Source: Arthrobacter sp. SLBN-112 (GTDB taxonomy: Bacteria; Actinomycetota; Actinomycetes; Actinomycetales; Micrococcaceae). From it: 64,000 bases of DNA. The notes beneath the pieces were generated by a model that saw only the letters and a list, made by a program, of their open reading frames with translations, was not told the origin of the DNA and made no database searches. A program made the position numbers and the translations under genes. The DNA lies in assembly GCF_030944625.1 (NCBI RefSeq), contig NZ_JAUSXY010000001.1:4030001-4094000 (forward strand), written 5' to 3'. The number at the start of each line of letters is the position of its first letter. The first letter of the stretch is position 1. Below are positions 25,411-33,788 of the stretch, piece by piece.

Positions 25411-26466
25411 CTACGGGTGCACCAGCACCTTCACGGCCGTGTCCTTGTGGTTGATCAGGGTATCGAAGCCCTGCTCTATCAGGTCCTCCAGCGCGATCCG
25501 TCCGGTGATGAAGGGCTTGAGGTCCACTTTGCCCTCCTGCACCATCTTGATGACGGCGGGGTGGTCGCGGACGTAGGCGATGGTGCCGCGCAGGTCGATC
25601 TCCTTGAGCACCAGCTTCTGCATGTCCACGGTGGCGGGCGCGCCCCAGATAGACACGTTGACCACCACGGCGCCGGGCCGGACGGCGTCGAGCATGGTGT
25701 CCAGTACCGCGTTCACGCCGGCGCATTCGAACGCGACGTCGGCCCCGGTCCCGCCGGTGAGCTCCCGCACCCGCGCCGGGACGTCCTCCTTGCTCGGGTC
25801 CAGCACATGGTCCGCGACGCCGCTGGACGTGGCCTTCTCCTTGCGCGCCTGGGTGAGCTCGCTGATGATCGTGGTCACCCCCATGCCCTTCAGGACCGCG
25901 GCGGTGAGCAGCCCGATCGGCCCGGACCCGCCCACCAGGGCGGTGTCGCCGGCCTTCACGCCGCTGCGCGCCACCGCGTGGTGCGCCACGGACAGCGGCT
26001 CGATCAGCGCCGCCTCATCCAGCGGAATGTCCCCGATGGGGTGCACCCACCGCGCGTCCACCACGATCTTCTCGCTCAGCCCTCCCCCGCCGCCGGACAG
26101 CCCGATGAAGCCCATCTGCCGGCACAGGTGGTAGCTGCCCGCCTGGCACATGTCGCAGGTCCCGTCCACAAAATAGGGTTCGACGACGACGTTGTCCCCC
26201 TTCGCCAGGCCCGTCACCCCTTCGCCGACCTCGGAGACAGTCCCGGAGAATTCGTGCCCCAGGGTCACCGGGGATTCCTCGTGCGAGAGGGGGTGCGGAT
26301 GGCCGGGCGCCGGGCAGAAGATGGGCCCTTCCAGGTACTCGTGCAGGTCGGTGCCGCAGATGCCGCACCACGCGACGTCGATCTTCACCGCCCCTGCCCG
26401 GAGCTCGGGCTCGGGGATGTCCTCGATGCGGATGTCCTTGCGGGCGTGGAATCGTGCTGCCTTCAT
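25411..26466 (-). CDS. Zinc-dependent (R,R)-butanediol dehydrogenase-like alcohol dehydrogenase
   Basis: The MDR family is shown by CGICGTDLHEYLEG and VTLGHEFSGTVSEVG (catalytic zinc), the structural Cys region TCDMCQAGSYHLC and the NAD-binding GGSGPIGLLTAAVLKG. The long loop PAPGHPHPLSHEESP is typical of 2,3-butanediol dehydrogenases, which interconvert acetoin and 2,3-butanediol; 351 residues fits. It starts 13 bases after the monooxygenase stop, same strand, so the two formed one operon. Confidence 0.88.
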   Translation of the reverse strand: MKAARFHARKDIRIEDIPEPELRAGAVKIDVAWCGICGTDLHEYLEGPIFCPAPGHPHPLSHEESPVTLGHEFSGTVSEVGEGVTGLAKGDNVVVEPYFVDGTCDMCQAGSYHLCRQMGFIGLSGGGGGLSEKIVVDARWVHPIGDIPLDEAALIEPLSVAHHAVARSGVKAGDTALVGGSGPIGLLTAAVLKGMGVTTIISELTQARKEKATSSGVADHVLDPSKEDVPARVRELTGGTGADVAFECAGVNAVLDTMLDAVRPGAVVVNVSIWGAPATVDMQKLVLKEIDLRGTIAYVRDHPAVIKMVQEGKVDLKPFITGRIALEDLIEQGFDTLINHKDTAVKVLVHP

Positions 26467-26479
26467 GATGGGTTCTTCC

Positions 26480-27868
26480 TTAGCGCGTGTGGTGGCTGGG
26501 CTGCAGTTGGTACACCGGCGTCTCCAGCCCCTCCATCCGGGCCTTGAGCTGCAGGGCCAGGTAGGAGGAGTAGTGCCGGCTCTGGTGCAGGTTGCCGCCG
26601 TGGATCCAGAGGTTGGGGACGTTGGTTGGTTTCCACATATTGCGCAGCTCTCCCTCCCAGGGGCCAGGGTCTTTTGGCGTGTCTGAGCCGTATCCCCAGC
26701 ATTTGCCTACGCGGTCGGCGATTTCGGGCGAGACCAGGTCCGCCAGCCAGCCGTTCATGGAACCGTAGCCGGTGGCATAGACGATGAGGTCCGCCTCCAG
26801 CTCGGTCCCGTCCGCCATCACCACGGCGCTGCCGGTGATCTTGGAGACCTGCCCGTTCTTCAGCTTCACCCGGCCGTCGATGATCAGCTGGGAGGCGCCG
26901 ACGTCGATGTAGTAGCCGGAGCCGCGCCGCAGGTACTTCAGGAACAGGCCGGACCCGTCCACGCCGAAGTCCAGGTCAAACCCGGCGGCCTCCAGCTGGG
27001 AGTAGAAGTCCGCGTCGCGACGGGCCATCTCCTGGTACACGGGCACCTGCGCCTCGGGCAGGATACGCATGGGCAGGGACGCGAACAGCAGGTCGGCCTT
27101 CTCAGTGGTCACCCCGGCAGCCAAAGCCCGCTCCGAGTACAGGTCACCCAGCGCCAGGTCCATCAGGGATTCGCTCCGGGCAATGTGCATGGAAGATCGC
27201 TGGACCATGGTGACGTCGGCCCCGTGCTCCCACAGGTCGGCACAGATATCGTGCGCGGAGTTGTTGGAGCCGATCACCACGGCCTTCTTCCCGGTCCAGT
27301 CCCCGCCGCCGGGGTGCTGGGACGAGTGCCGCTGCTCGCCCAGGAAGGACTGCGCGCCGTCGAAGGCGGGGATGTTCGGGTAGCCGGAGACGCCCAGGGC
27401 GACGACCAGCTGCTTGGGCCGGAGGGTCACAGGCGACCCGTTGCGGAGGACGCTGACCGCCCATTCCTGCGTGCCGTCGTCATACTCCGCGCCCACGCAC
27501 TCGGTGCCGGACCAGTAGTTCAGCTCCATGATCCGGGTGTAGTGCTCCAGCGAGTCGCCGATCTTGTCCTTGCCGGCGAAGACGGGCCAGTCGTCGGGGA
27601 ACTTCAGGTAGGGCAGGTGGTCGTACCAGACGGGGTCGTGCAGGTGCAGGGACTTGTAACGGTTGCGCCAGGAGTCGCCCGGGTTCTGGTTCTTCTCGAT
27701 CACGAGGGTGGGCACGCCCAGCCGCCGCAGCCGCGCCGCGAGGCCGATGCCGCCCTGCCCGCCGCCGATGATCACGCAGTAGGGCTGCTCCTCGTAGCCC
27801 AGCCGCGCCTCCTGCTCCTCCTTCTGTTCCAGCCAGGAGCGCCGGCCTTTGATGGACTCGTCCGGCAC
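26480..27868 (-). CDS. Flavin-dependent monooxygenase/FAD-NAD(P) oxidoreductase, N-terminally truncated
   Basis: The FAD motif VIIGGGQGGIGLAARLRRLG, the family motif PGDSWRNRYKSLHLHDPVW and the NADPH motif AVVIGSNNSAHDICADL identify a class B-type flavin monooxygenase of the CzcO/hydroxyacetophenone kind. This open frame starts at an internal GTG (462 aa). Relatives carry about 150 extra residues with an NTF2-like domain; the tail of that domain is still legible upstream (27869-28022) in another frame. The flavin core looks complete, so a shorter active product cannot be excluded. Confidence 0.8.
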   Translation of the reverse strand: MPDESIKGRRSWLEQKEEQEARLGYEEQPYCVIIGGGQGGIGLAARLRRLGVPTLVIEKNQNPGDSWRNRYKSLHLHDPVWYDHLPYLKFPDDWPVFAGKDKIGDSLEHYTRIMELNYWSGTECVGAEYDDGTQEWAVSVLRNGSPVTLRPKQLVVALGVSGYPNIPAFDGAQSFLGEQRHSSQHPGGGDWTGKKAVVIGSNNSAHDICADLWEHGADVTMVQRSSMHIARSESLMDLALGDLYSERALAAGVTTEKADLLFASLPMRILPEAQVPVYQEMARRDADFYSQLEAAGFDLDFGVDGSGLFLKYLRRGSGYYIDVGASQLIIDGRVKLKNGQVSKITGSAVVMADGTELEADLIVYATGYGSMNGWLADLVSPEIADRVGKCWGYGSDTPKDPGPWEGELRNMWKPTNVPNLWIHGGNLHQSRHYSSYLALQLKARMEGLETPVYQLQPSHHTR

Positions 27869-28022
27869 GCTCTTTTCACGGCGGGTTCCCTTCTTCTCCT
27901 CCCTTTTTCTCCTCGAAGCCCTTCAGTTCCTGCACGGTGGTGAGCAGCGTCCAGCATTTGCCGTTCCGCAGCCGGAGGTGGCCGTGGCCGCGGGCGGGCG
28001 CTCGTCAAGGGTCAAGGCGGCG
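27869..28022 (-). pseudogene. Remnant of the monooxygenase N-terminal domain at the island junction
   Basis: The minus-strand frame encodes GHGHLRLRNGKCWTLLTTVQ followed by ELKGFEEKKG, the C-terminal end of the NTF2-like domain of these monooxygenases, then hits a stop near 27884; dropping one base near 27890 restores the frame into the flavin domain. Similarity cannot be followed past about 28022, where sequence character changes. The first part of the gene is not found elsewhere in the window. Confidence 0.7.
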
Positions 28023-28109
28023 GCACGTCTCGACCGACAAACCCGATTTCCGGGTGCTCCGTGTTAGCGTGACGCATGACACTCGGGTGGGGGGCAATCA
28101 AGGTTGGAC

Positions 28110-31100
28110 ATGAGTAATTGGGAGTTGGGCGAGCTTCAGCACTTATCACGATCAGCCGACCATCTCGGTTCCCTAGCCAACGTCCTAAAGGATCTTGGTG
28201 GCGACGAGACCATCCTGCACGAGTTGACGCAGAACGCCGACGACGCTGAAGACGCAACGAGGATCCGGTTCTCCGTTGACGCTGACGCTCTGACTGTTTG
28301 GAACGACGGACAATTTTCCAACTGCGGCCATCAGGAACGGAAGCAGTGTCCGTGGCGAAGCGAGCGGGCTCGCAGCTGTGACCTGCACTCGTTCAGGCTT
28401 TTCTCGGGACGTCACAAGAGCGGTGACTCGTCAACCACGGGTGCCTTCGGCGTCGGATTTACGTGCGTGTACCACCTCACCGATCATCCGGAACTCGTCA
28501 CTGCGGGAACGCATTTACTCCTCGACGAAGGAGCGTCTGAAGATCAGCGGATTCGGGTATGCAAGCTTGAGACCTGCCCACGGGATCACATGGCGGCCGG
28601 AACGACGTTCGTTCTCCCGTGGGCGCGAGGCGAATCAGTATTGCGGCAACAGCTTGAGGTAGAAACTGTTAGCAACGAAAGAATCGAGAGGCTCGGCGCA
28701 TCGTTCCGCCGCGAGGCATCGGCAACCTTGATCTTCCTTAAACGTGTTTCGACGATTGAGCTGGTACTCGGTGCAGAGGTCCTAACAGTAGAGCGGGAAG
28801 TCGACGACGACGTCGTCCGGGTGATCGCAGATGGCCGAACCGAGGAATGGCTGCTCCTCCAGAATCAGTACGAAACTTCGGACGTTCTCAAACGCCGCCA
28901 TCGCGATATTGATCCCAATCGTAATGCGCTAGTGCAGGTAGCACTTTGTGTTGGCGGGTCAGTCTCAGGTCGCTTTTACGCAGGGCTGCCGTCCCAAATG
29001 CCAACGGGCTGGGGCGGACACATAAACGGTAGCTTTTACCCCCGAACAGATCGTAAGTCATTTGAGTTCGCCGACGGCACTTATAGGTCCGAGTGGAACC
29101 TGGATCTACTCGATTCTGCGGCGCATCTCGTAGCGGAGAATTTGGAACGCATCGCTGAAGTGACGGGTGTGACCTCAACGTGGGGAATTCTTCGAGATCT
29201 CCAGCGGGTGGCTCGGGACGTGGGTGAGGGCAAGCTGCCGCTAGGCTTTGATCAGTTCTTCAATAAGGTTGCTGAGGCCGCTGCCGGCGCCGCCATTCTT
29301 CGGGTCGTCGACGGAAGCGTGACGGTGCCTGCAGGAGCACTTCTGCCAATGGAGGTCGCACACTACGCAGGGGCTCGTGTGGTGCACGATCTCGGACTTC
29401 CCATAGTTAACGGAGATCTGCGATCAATCGTCTTCGAAACTGAGTACTCGAAGTACGGCATAAACCAGCTCACGGCAGCTCGACTCGTTGAGCACATGGT
29501 CAACGATGGCCAACTGGCTCGGGCGTGGGAAGCCGAGGACGCCATCCTCGAACTCAAGGATGTCGACCTGCTACTCGAGTTACTGGAGTCGCTCCTCGAT
29601 CGGAGCAAGTCCTGGATCGAGGAGCCCGAAACCAGCCAACTCGCATTGATCCCATGCAAGGGCGCCCGGTACGCACCGGCCCGAGATGTGGTTCGGATCG
29701 ATGACGATGCGTTGCGGGAATTTTTCACCCATATTGATCCGGACCTGCTCGTGGTTGACGGAGACCGACTCGCCACGAAGAGTCCAACGATGCTCGGGCT
29801 CGTGAGGGGACTGACCCTGGAGACAGGCCTTGAATCACTTTGCAACTCTGCGAATCCCTCCCTTCTCACCGAGAACGCCGAATTGCTCATAGCATGGTTC
29901 GAGGACCAAAGCTCTGCTCTAGAGGTAAACGAAACAGCTCAGGCCGACGTCAGATCTATGGCGATTTTCCCAAGATCATCCACTGGGCGGGATTCGCTCG
30001 AGCACCTTTCAGTTCCTTCGGACTTTGATGATCTGTTTGGCGTCGCAGATCTGATCGATGCCGACTTTGCCAGGGACCATCGGTCACTGCTCACCGCGGT
30101 CGGGGCTGAGGAACTCAGCTCCGTCGAGTATCTGAGCAAGCACCTGATTCCCCGTCTTGGCGAGCTAGATTCGGATCCGCAGTACCTTGAATTCGCTCTG
30201 GACCTCGTACAAAACTCTCGGCGTGATCTCGACCACGCGCCATTGGTAATTGAGGCGCTTTGGTCTGCCCCGTTAGTGCCATGCGTGGACGGCATCGCGC
30301 GACGCGGATGTGACGTCCACATGCCCAATACACTGGTGTCGCTGATCGATCCTGAGGCGCCGATTGTTGATTTGCAGGCCATTGGCAACTATCTCCATGA
30401 CACTGTGGTGTGGCTCGGCGCATCGACCATTCCAAGCCATTCACTAGTCAATGAGGCCGCAAGGCGTCTAGCCGAGGAAGCAGCTAACCCTAGTCCAGCC
30501 GTGTACGCGGCCATTTTAGAGGCCATCGCGGATGCCCCCGCCAAGTTCGCCTCGGTCCCGGTCAGCCTCGCAAACCTGCGCGACCTTCCCTGGCTGCCTG
30601 TCGAGGGCGGAGGCAAGGGAAAGCCGTCGGATCTCTATCCGATCTTCCAGAGCTATCTTTTCGAATCTCAGGGACCGAAGCTTGGTCTGTCGCGAGCCAA
30701 CCAATTCGAGTACTCGGAGCTGCTGTCTTGGTTGGGCATGCCAAAGGAGCCCACCCTCACAATGGTGACAGCACACCTGCGTCATTGCGCGGCTGCAGGC
30801 GCCATCATGAACAATGAGGTCTATGTGTGGCTCGGCCGCCAGCCCGAGGGGGCAGCACTCAAGGCGCTCGCTGACCAGCCAGTTATTCAAACATCGCCCG
30901 GCACCTTCATCCATCCCCGCCAGGCCTTTTGGCAGCTCACCCGTTTAGGCCGTTGGGCCTCGCAGCTCCCTCGCGAGATGCGCCGCTATCAGGAGTTCCT
31001 CGATGCTATGGGCATCACGGAAGAACCGACCGCAAATGACTTGGATTTCATTCTCAAATTGATCTCCAACGAAGTCGGGACAAGTCCTTTGGATCCCGAA

Positions 31101-32696
31101 GACGAGCTCGTTGTCCACGAATGCTGGTCGTTGCTCGGCTCGTTGCTCACTGAGGATCCAGACACGACCCGCACGCTCCAACTTATTGGGAGACGACCAA
31201 GCTTCCCCGACCAACGCGGCGTCCTTGCGAGACCCGAACGGCTAATATTCCGTGACCCACGGAAAATGGCGGACCAGATTGCTCTGCTCGTCAACGACGT
31301 TATAGACCGCGAACGAGGCACGCAGCGTGCACTCGAGTACGCCGGAGTAACGAAGGCCGAAGATGTAATCGAGGTCGAACCCGTCGAAGTAGTGAGCGCC
31401 GCAGACGACGGCCTCATGGCGCTAATTGAGGAGCGGGAGAATGCCCTGATGCGGGCCATCGACGGTGTCACTGCGCCCCGCCCCGACCTCCGTGTGAAGC
31501 CGGGAATCATCCGCGATCTGGACATTCGTCGCGCCACCACACTGAACGTCGTCTATCGCGCCTCGATCGGTAGTCAACAGTTCGCGACGCCACCACAGTC
31601 GATCGACGCCATGTTCTTTCCAGACGAGTTCCGGGTCGTTCATACGAGCACTACGAACAAGATCCCGGTGGCCAGAGAGATCTCACGGGCAATCGCACCC
31701 GACCTCGATCCCTCGGAGCTCGCTCCCCTGATCGTCACAGTGCTCGACGCGATCAGTGCAGAAGACGCAATGCACAGACTCGACGACTACGGTATAGCGT
31801 CTGTTATCGACGTCGACCGCGAAACCATCGCCTCGACCGTCGCTGTTGACGTTATCAAGGAGCATAAGGACGACCAACTATCCGACGAGAACGTCCGCGA
31901 CATAGCCGAACCGCATCAAGTTGATGCCGGGCACGGAGTTCACTCACAGTCCGCCGCTCTCGGTGATAACGACGTCGAAGATGCAGAAGCGCACCAAGAG
32001 GTGACGAACGCGGGAGCCCGTGATTCCGCCCGCACGAGCCCTGACAGCAGCAACAGGGGCGGTGGCGCTAGCTTTGGAACGGAAGGGACGCGATTCCGTC
32101 GGGATGCCAATAGCGGTACGACGGGCGTCGGCCAAAAAGACAGGGGTAGAGCAGGAAGTGCAACGCGAATGCGTTCATACGTGCTCTTTGGCGACGACTC
32201 GGCGCATGGCACTAACGGTGACGAGTCTCCCGACGCGCTCGAGATAGACCGAGCCGGCGTTGACCGGGTTTTGGCATACGAACGCTCCCGTGGTCGGGAA
32301 CCAGAGGAGCAAGACCACACGAACCCGGGATTCGACGTCCTATCCCGTGGCAACGATAGCCAGATCGCTCGGCGCATCGAGATTAAGTCGATCCGAGGCG
32401 AATGGACCATTCGCGGTGTGATGCTGTCAGCCCGCCAGTTCCGGGAGGCTAAGGAGTACGCCGACCAGTTCTGGCTGTACATCGTCGAGAACGCTGAGGA
32501 TGACGATCTCTATCGGATCCACAGGATCAAGGATCCAGTCAACCAGATCGACTTCTTCGGCTTCGATAGCGGGTGGGAAGCCCTACGCGAGCCAGATGTT
32601 GACCTAGACGCTCGGGGAATGCCGGCCGTTCGGTCGACACGGGGCCTACTGGGTCTTTCGCCTGGCGGTCGGCGGACGATTTCCGACGACGACTAG
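28110..32696 (+). CDS. Giant sacsin/NO VEIN-like GHKL ATPase with C-terminal DUF3883 domain
   Basis: ATG at 28110 has AAGG 7 bases upstream. The first 150 residues form a Hsp90/sacsin-type ATPase: N box ILHELTQNADDAED (about 35-48), G1 LTVWNDGQF and G2 TTGAFGVGFTCVYH. A long helical middle follows, then an acidic low-complexity linker (about 1,240-1,370) and a C-terminal DUF3883/NO VEIN domain (RIEIKSIRGEWTIRGVMLSA; ADQFWLYIVENAED), which resembles a restriction-endonuclease-like fold. The architecture parallels plant NO VEIN. In bacteria such proteins cluster with defence genes, so a DNA- or phage-sensing effector role is likely but unproven. It converges on the minus-strand operon. Confidence 0.85.
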   Translation: MSNWELGELQHLSRSADHLGSLANVLKDLGGDETILHELTQNADDAEDATRIRFSVDADALTVWNDGQFSNCGHQERKQCPWRSERARSCDLHSFRLFSGRHKSGDSSTTGAFGVGFTCVYHLTDHPELVTAGTHLLLDEGASEDQRIRVCKLETCPRDHMAAGTTFVLPWARGESVLRQQLEVETVSNERIERLGASFRREASATLIFLKRVSTIELVLGAEVLTVEREVDDDVVRVIADGRTEEWLLLQNQYETSDVLKRRHRDIDPNRNALVQVALCVGGSVSGRFYAGLPSQMPTGWGGHINGSFYPRTDRKSFEFADGTYRSEWNLDLLDSAAHLVAENLERIAEVTGVTSTWGILRDLQRVARDVGEGKLPLGFDQFFNKVAEAAAGAAILRVVDGSVTVPAGALLPMEVAHYAGARVVHDLGLPIVNGDLRSIVFETEYSKYGINQLTAARLVEHMVNDGQLARAWEAEDAILELKDVDLLLELLESLLDRSKSWIEEPETSQLALIPCKGARYAPARDVVRIDDDALREFFTHIDPDLLVVDGDRLATKSPTMLGLVRGLTLETGLESLCNSANPSLLTENAELLIAWFEDQSSALEVNETAQADVRSMAIFPRSSTGRDSLEHLSVPSDFDDLFGVADLIDADFARDHRSLLTAVGAEELSSVEYLSKHLIPRLGELDSDPQYLEFALDLVQNSRRDLDHAPLVIEALWSAPLVPCVDGIARRGCDVHMPNTLVSLIDPEAPIVDLQAIGNYLHDTVVWLGASTIPSHSLVNEAARRLAEEAANPSPAVYAAILEAIADAPAKFASVPVSLANLRDLPWLPVEGGGKGKPSDLYPIFQSYLFESQGPKLGLSRANQFEYSELLSWLGMPKEPTLTMVTAHLRHCAAAGAIMNNEVYVWLGRQPEGAALKALADQPVIQTSPGTFIHPRQAFWQLTRLGRWASQLPREMRRYQEFLDAMGITEEPTANDLDFILKLISNEVGTSPLDPEDELVVHECWSLLGSLLTEDPDTTRTLQLIGRRPSFPDQRGVLARPERLIFRDPRKMADQIALLVNDVIDRERGTQRALEYAGVTKAEDVIEVEPVEVVSAADDGLMALIEERENALMRAIDGVTAPRPDLRVKPGIIRDLDIRRATTLNVVYRASIGSQQFATPPQSIDAMFFPDEFRVVHTSTTNKIPVAREISRAIAPDLDPSELAPLIVTVLDAISAEDAMHRLDDYGIASVIDVDRETIASTVAVDVIKEHKDDQLSDENVRDIAEPHQVDAGHGVHSQSAALGDNDVEDAEAHQEVTNAGARDSARTSPDSSNRGGGASFGTEGTRFRRDANSGTTGVGQKDRGRAGSATRMRSYVLFGDDSAHGTNGDESPDALEIDRAGVDRVLAYERSRGREPEEQDHTNPGFDVLSRGNDSQIARRIEIKSIRGEWTIRGVMLSARQFREAKEYADQFWLYIVENAEDDDLYRIHRIKDPVNQIDFFGFDSGWEALREPDVDLDARGMPAVRSTRGLLGLSPGGRRTISDDD

Positions 32697-32703
32697 CGTC
32701 CAG

Positions 32704-32721
32704 AACTGCCCGGGCGCAGTT
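32704..32721. terminator. Small hairpin between convergent genes
   Basis: AACTGC (32704-32709) pairs with GCAGTT (32716-32721), closed by a CCGGGC centre and followed by TTT. It lies just after the giant ATPase stop and faces the CBS-HEPN gene end. Confidence 0.45.
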
Positions 32722-32837
32722 TGGCACCAGCGGGAACTTCATGGAACAGTTCGGCGAGATCGCATTTCCCGCGCTGCGATCGAGCCACCTCACTGAGAGC
32801 AGTGTAAGGCCTCTTGAACTTCCTCCTGAAACGATGG

Positions 32838-33713
32838 TCATAATTCTGCGTCCGGCTCCCGAAGTATCCGATCAACAGCATGAGCGATTATCTGCAAGTT
32901 TTCGATCTTCTCCACAAATTTAGAAACGCTACGAACACCCGGCGCAACAAGAGGTCGCGATGGGTGCATAACATCGTTTCTGAAATCGATAAGTCCAGAC
33001 TTGAGATTCTGCCAGCCGCGATTGTCCGTCAATGCTTGTCGAAAAACCTGGTCCTTACCGACAATTCGCAGGAGGTCTTCAAGACTGCACGCAGCAAAAT
33101 CATCTATATATTGGTCTTCCTTTTTCAGCCGGTCGACCAGCGAGAGGTGAGCTTTTTGCCTGGATTCGCCGAGAAGTTCAATTGCTAACGGTTGATCCGG
33201 AAAGCGGGAGCGTAGGTATTTGGAGAGACCCATTTCAACGGACGCCAGCTGCAGGTAGCAAAATGACCTGGCTAGGGTAGACCCAAGATCCGCCACGGTG
33301 ATGAAGCCTGATATTCGGCTTCCTGATAGCACAAACACGAAGTCGTGTTCGTCTAACTTTCTCGCCAGTTCCAGGATCCGTGTGTCCGCAGAAATCAGCT
33401 GACCAACAATCAATGGGCGGGTTCCCAGCTCCACAGAACTTGCTCGTAAAAGTCGATCGAAAACACCAACGGGGACCCCACCTTCGAGAACAGGACAACA
33501 GTCGAACTGCCGTCGTTCCATGAGGGAAACCAGCGGGCCGACTGCGTCGTCAAAAGTACAAACGAGCGCCTCCGAGAGCGGCAAGGCTATATGTCTCGCT
33601 TCCATCGAATCCAATACATCGCGGAGCTCAGTCACTTGTCGTCCTTCCCTAAGTCGCGTCCCGAGGACTATCTCAATTGGCCACGCGAAAAATTTGTACA
33701 TGTCGCAACCCAT
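32838..33713 (-). CDS. CBS-pair protein with C-terminal HEPN-like RNxxxH domain
   Basis: Residues about 44-150 look like two CBS modules (TFDDAVGPLVSLMERRQF, CCPVLEGGVPVGVFDRLL; then FVFVLSGSRISGFITVADL), which usually bind adenosine nucleotides. The helical C-terminal region contains FRNDVMHP (RNDVMH, 245-250), matching the R-N-x3-H signature of HEPN ribonucleases. A nucleotide-sensing RNase effector is a reasonable hypothesis. It lies 75 bases after the UvrD-nuclease gene on the same strand, as the last gene of the restriction operon. No clear ribosome site is seen, so the start (33713 or 33701) is uncertain. Confidence 0.72.
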   Translation of the reverse strand: MGCDMYKFFAWPIEIVLGTRLREGRQVTELRDVLDSMEARHIALPLSEALVCTFDDAVGPLVSLMERRQFDCCPVLEGGVPVGVFDRLLRASSVELGTRPLIVGQLISADTRILELARKLDEHDFVFVLSGSRISGFITVADLGSTLARSFCYLQLASVEMGLSKYLRSRFPDQPLAIELLGESRQKAHLSLVDRLKKEDQYIDDFAACSLEDLLRIVGKDQVFRQALTDNRGWQNLKSGLIDFRNDVMHPSRPLVAPGVRSVSKFVEKIENLQIIAHAVDRILREPDAEL

Positions 33714-33788
33714 GTGAGAACGACAAGATCACGTACAGCCCGCTTGATCGAGAGCATCCTGCCCGTGATGAACAGCCCGACCGAGACC

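Noticed and set aside
28041..28058. Short ACCCG/CGGGT hairpin before the giant ATPase
   Set aside because: A five-base stem is expected by chance in GC-rich DNA and has no T run.
28010..28110. Attachment site or direct repeat at the island ends
   Set aside because: Comparison by eye of the sequence around 28,020-28,100 with 55,040-55,180 showed no shared repeat, and no tRNA lies nearby.
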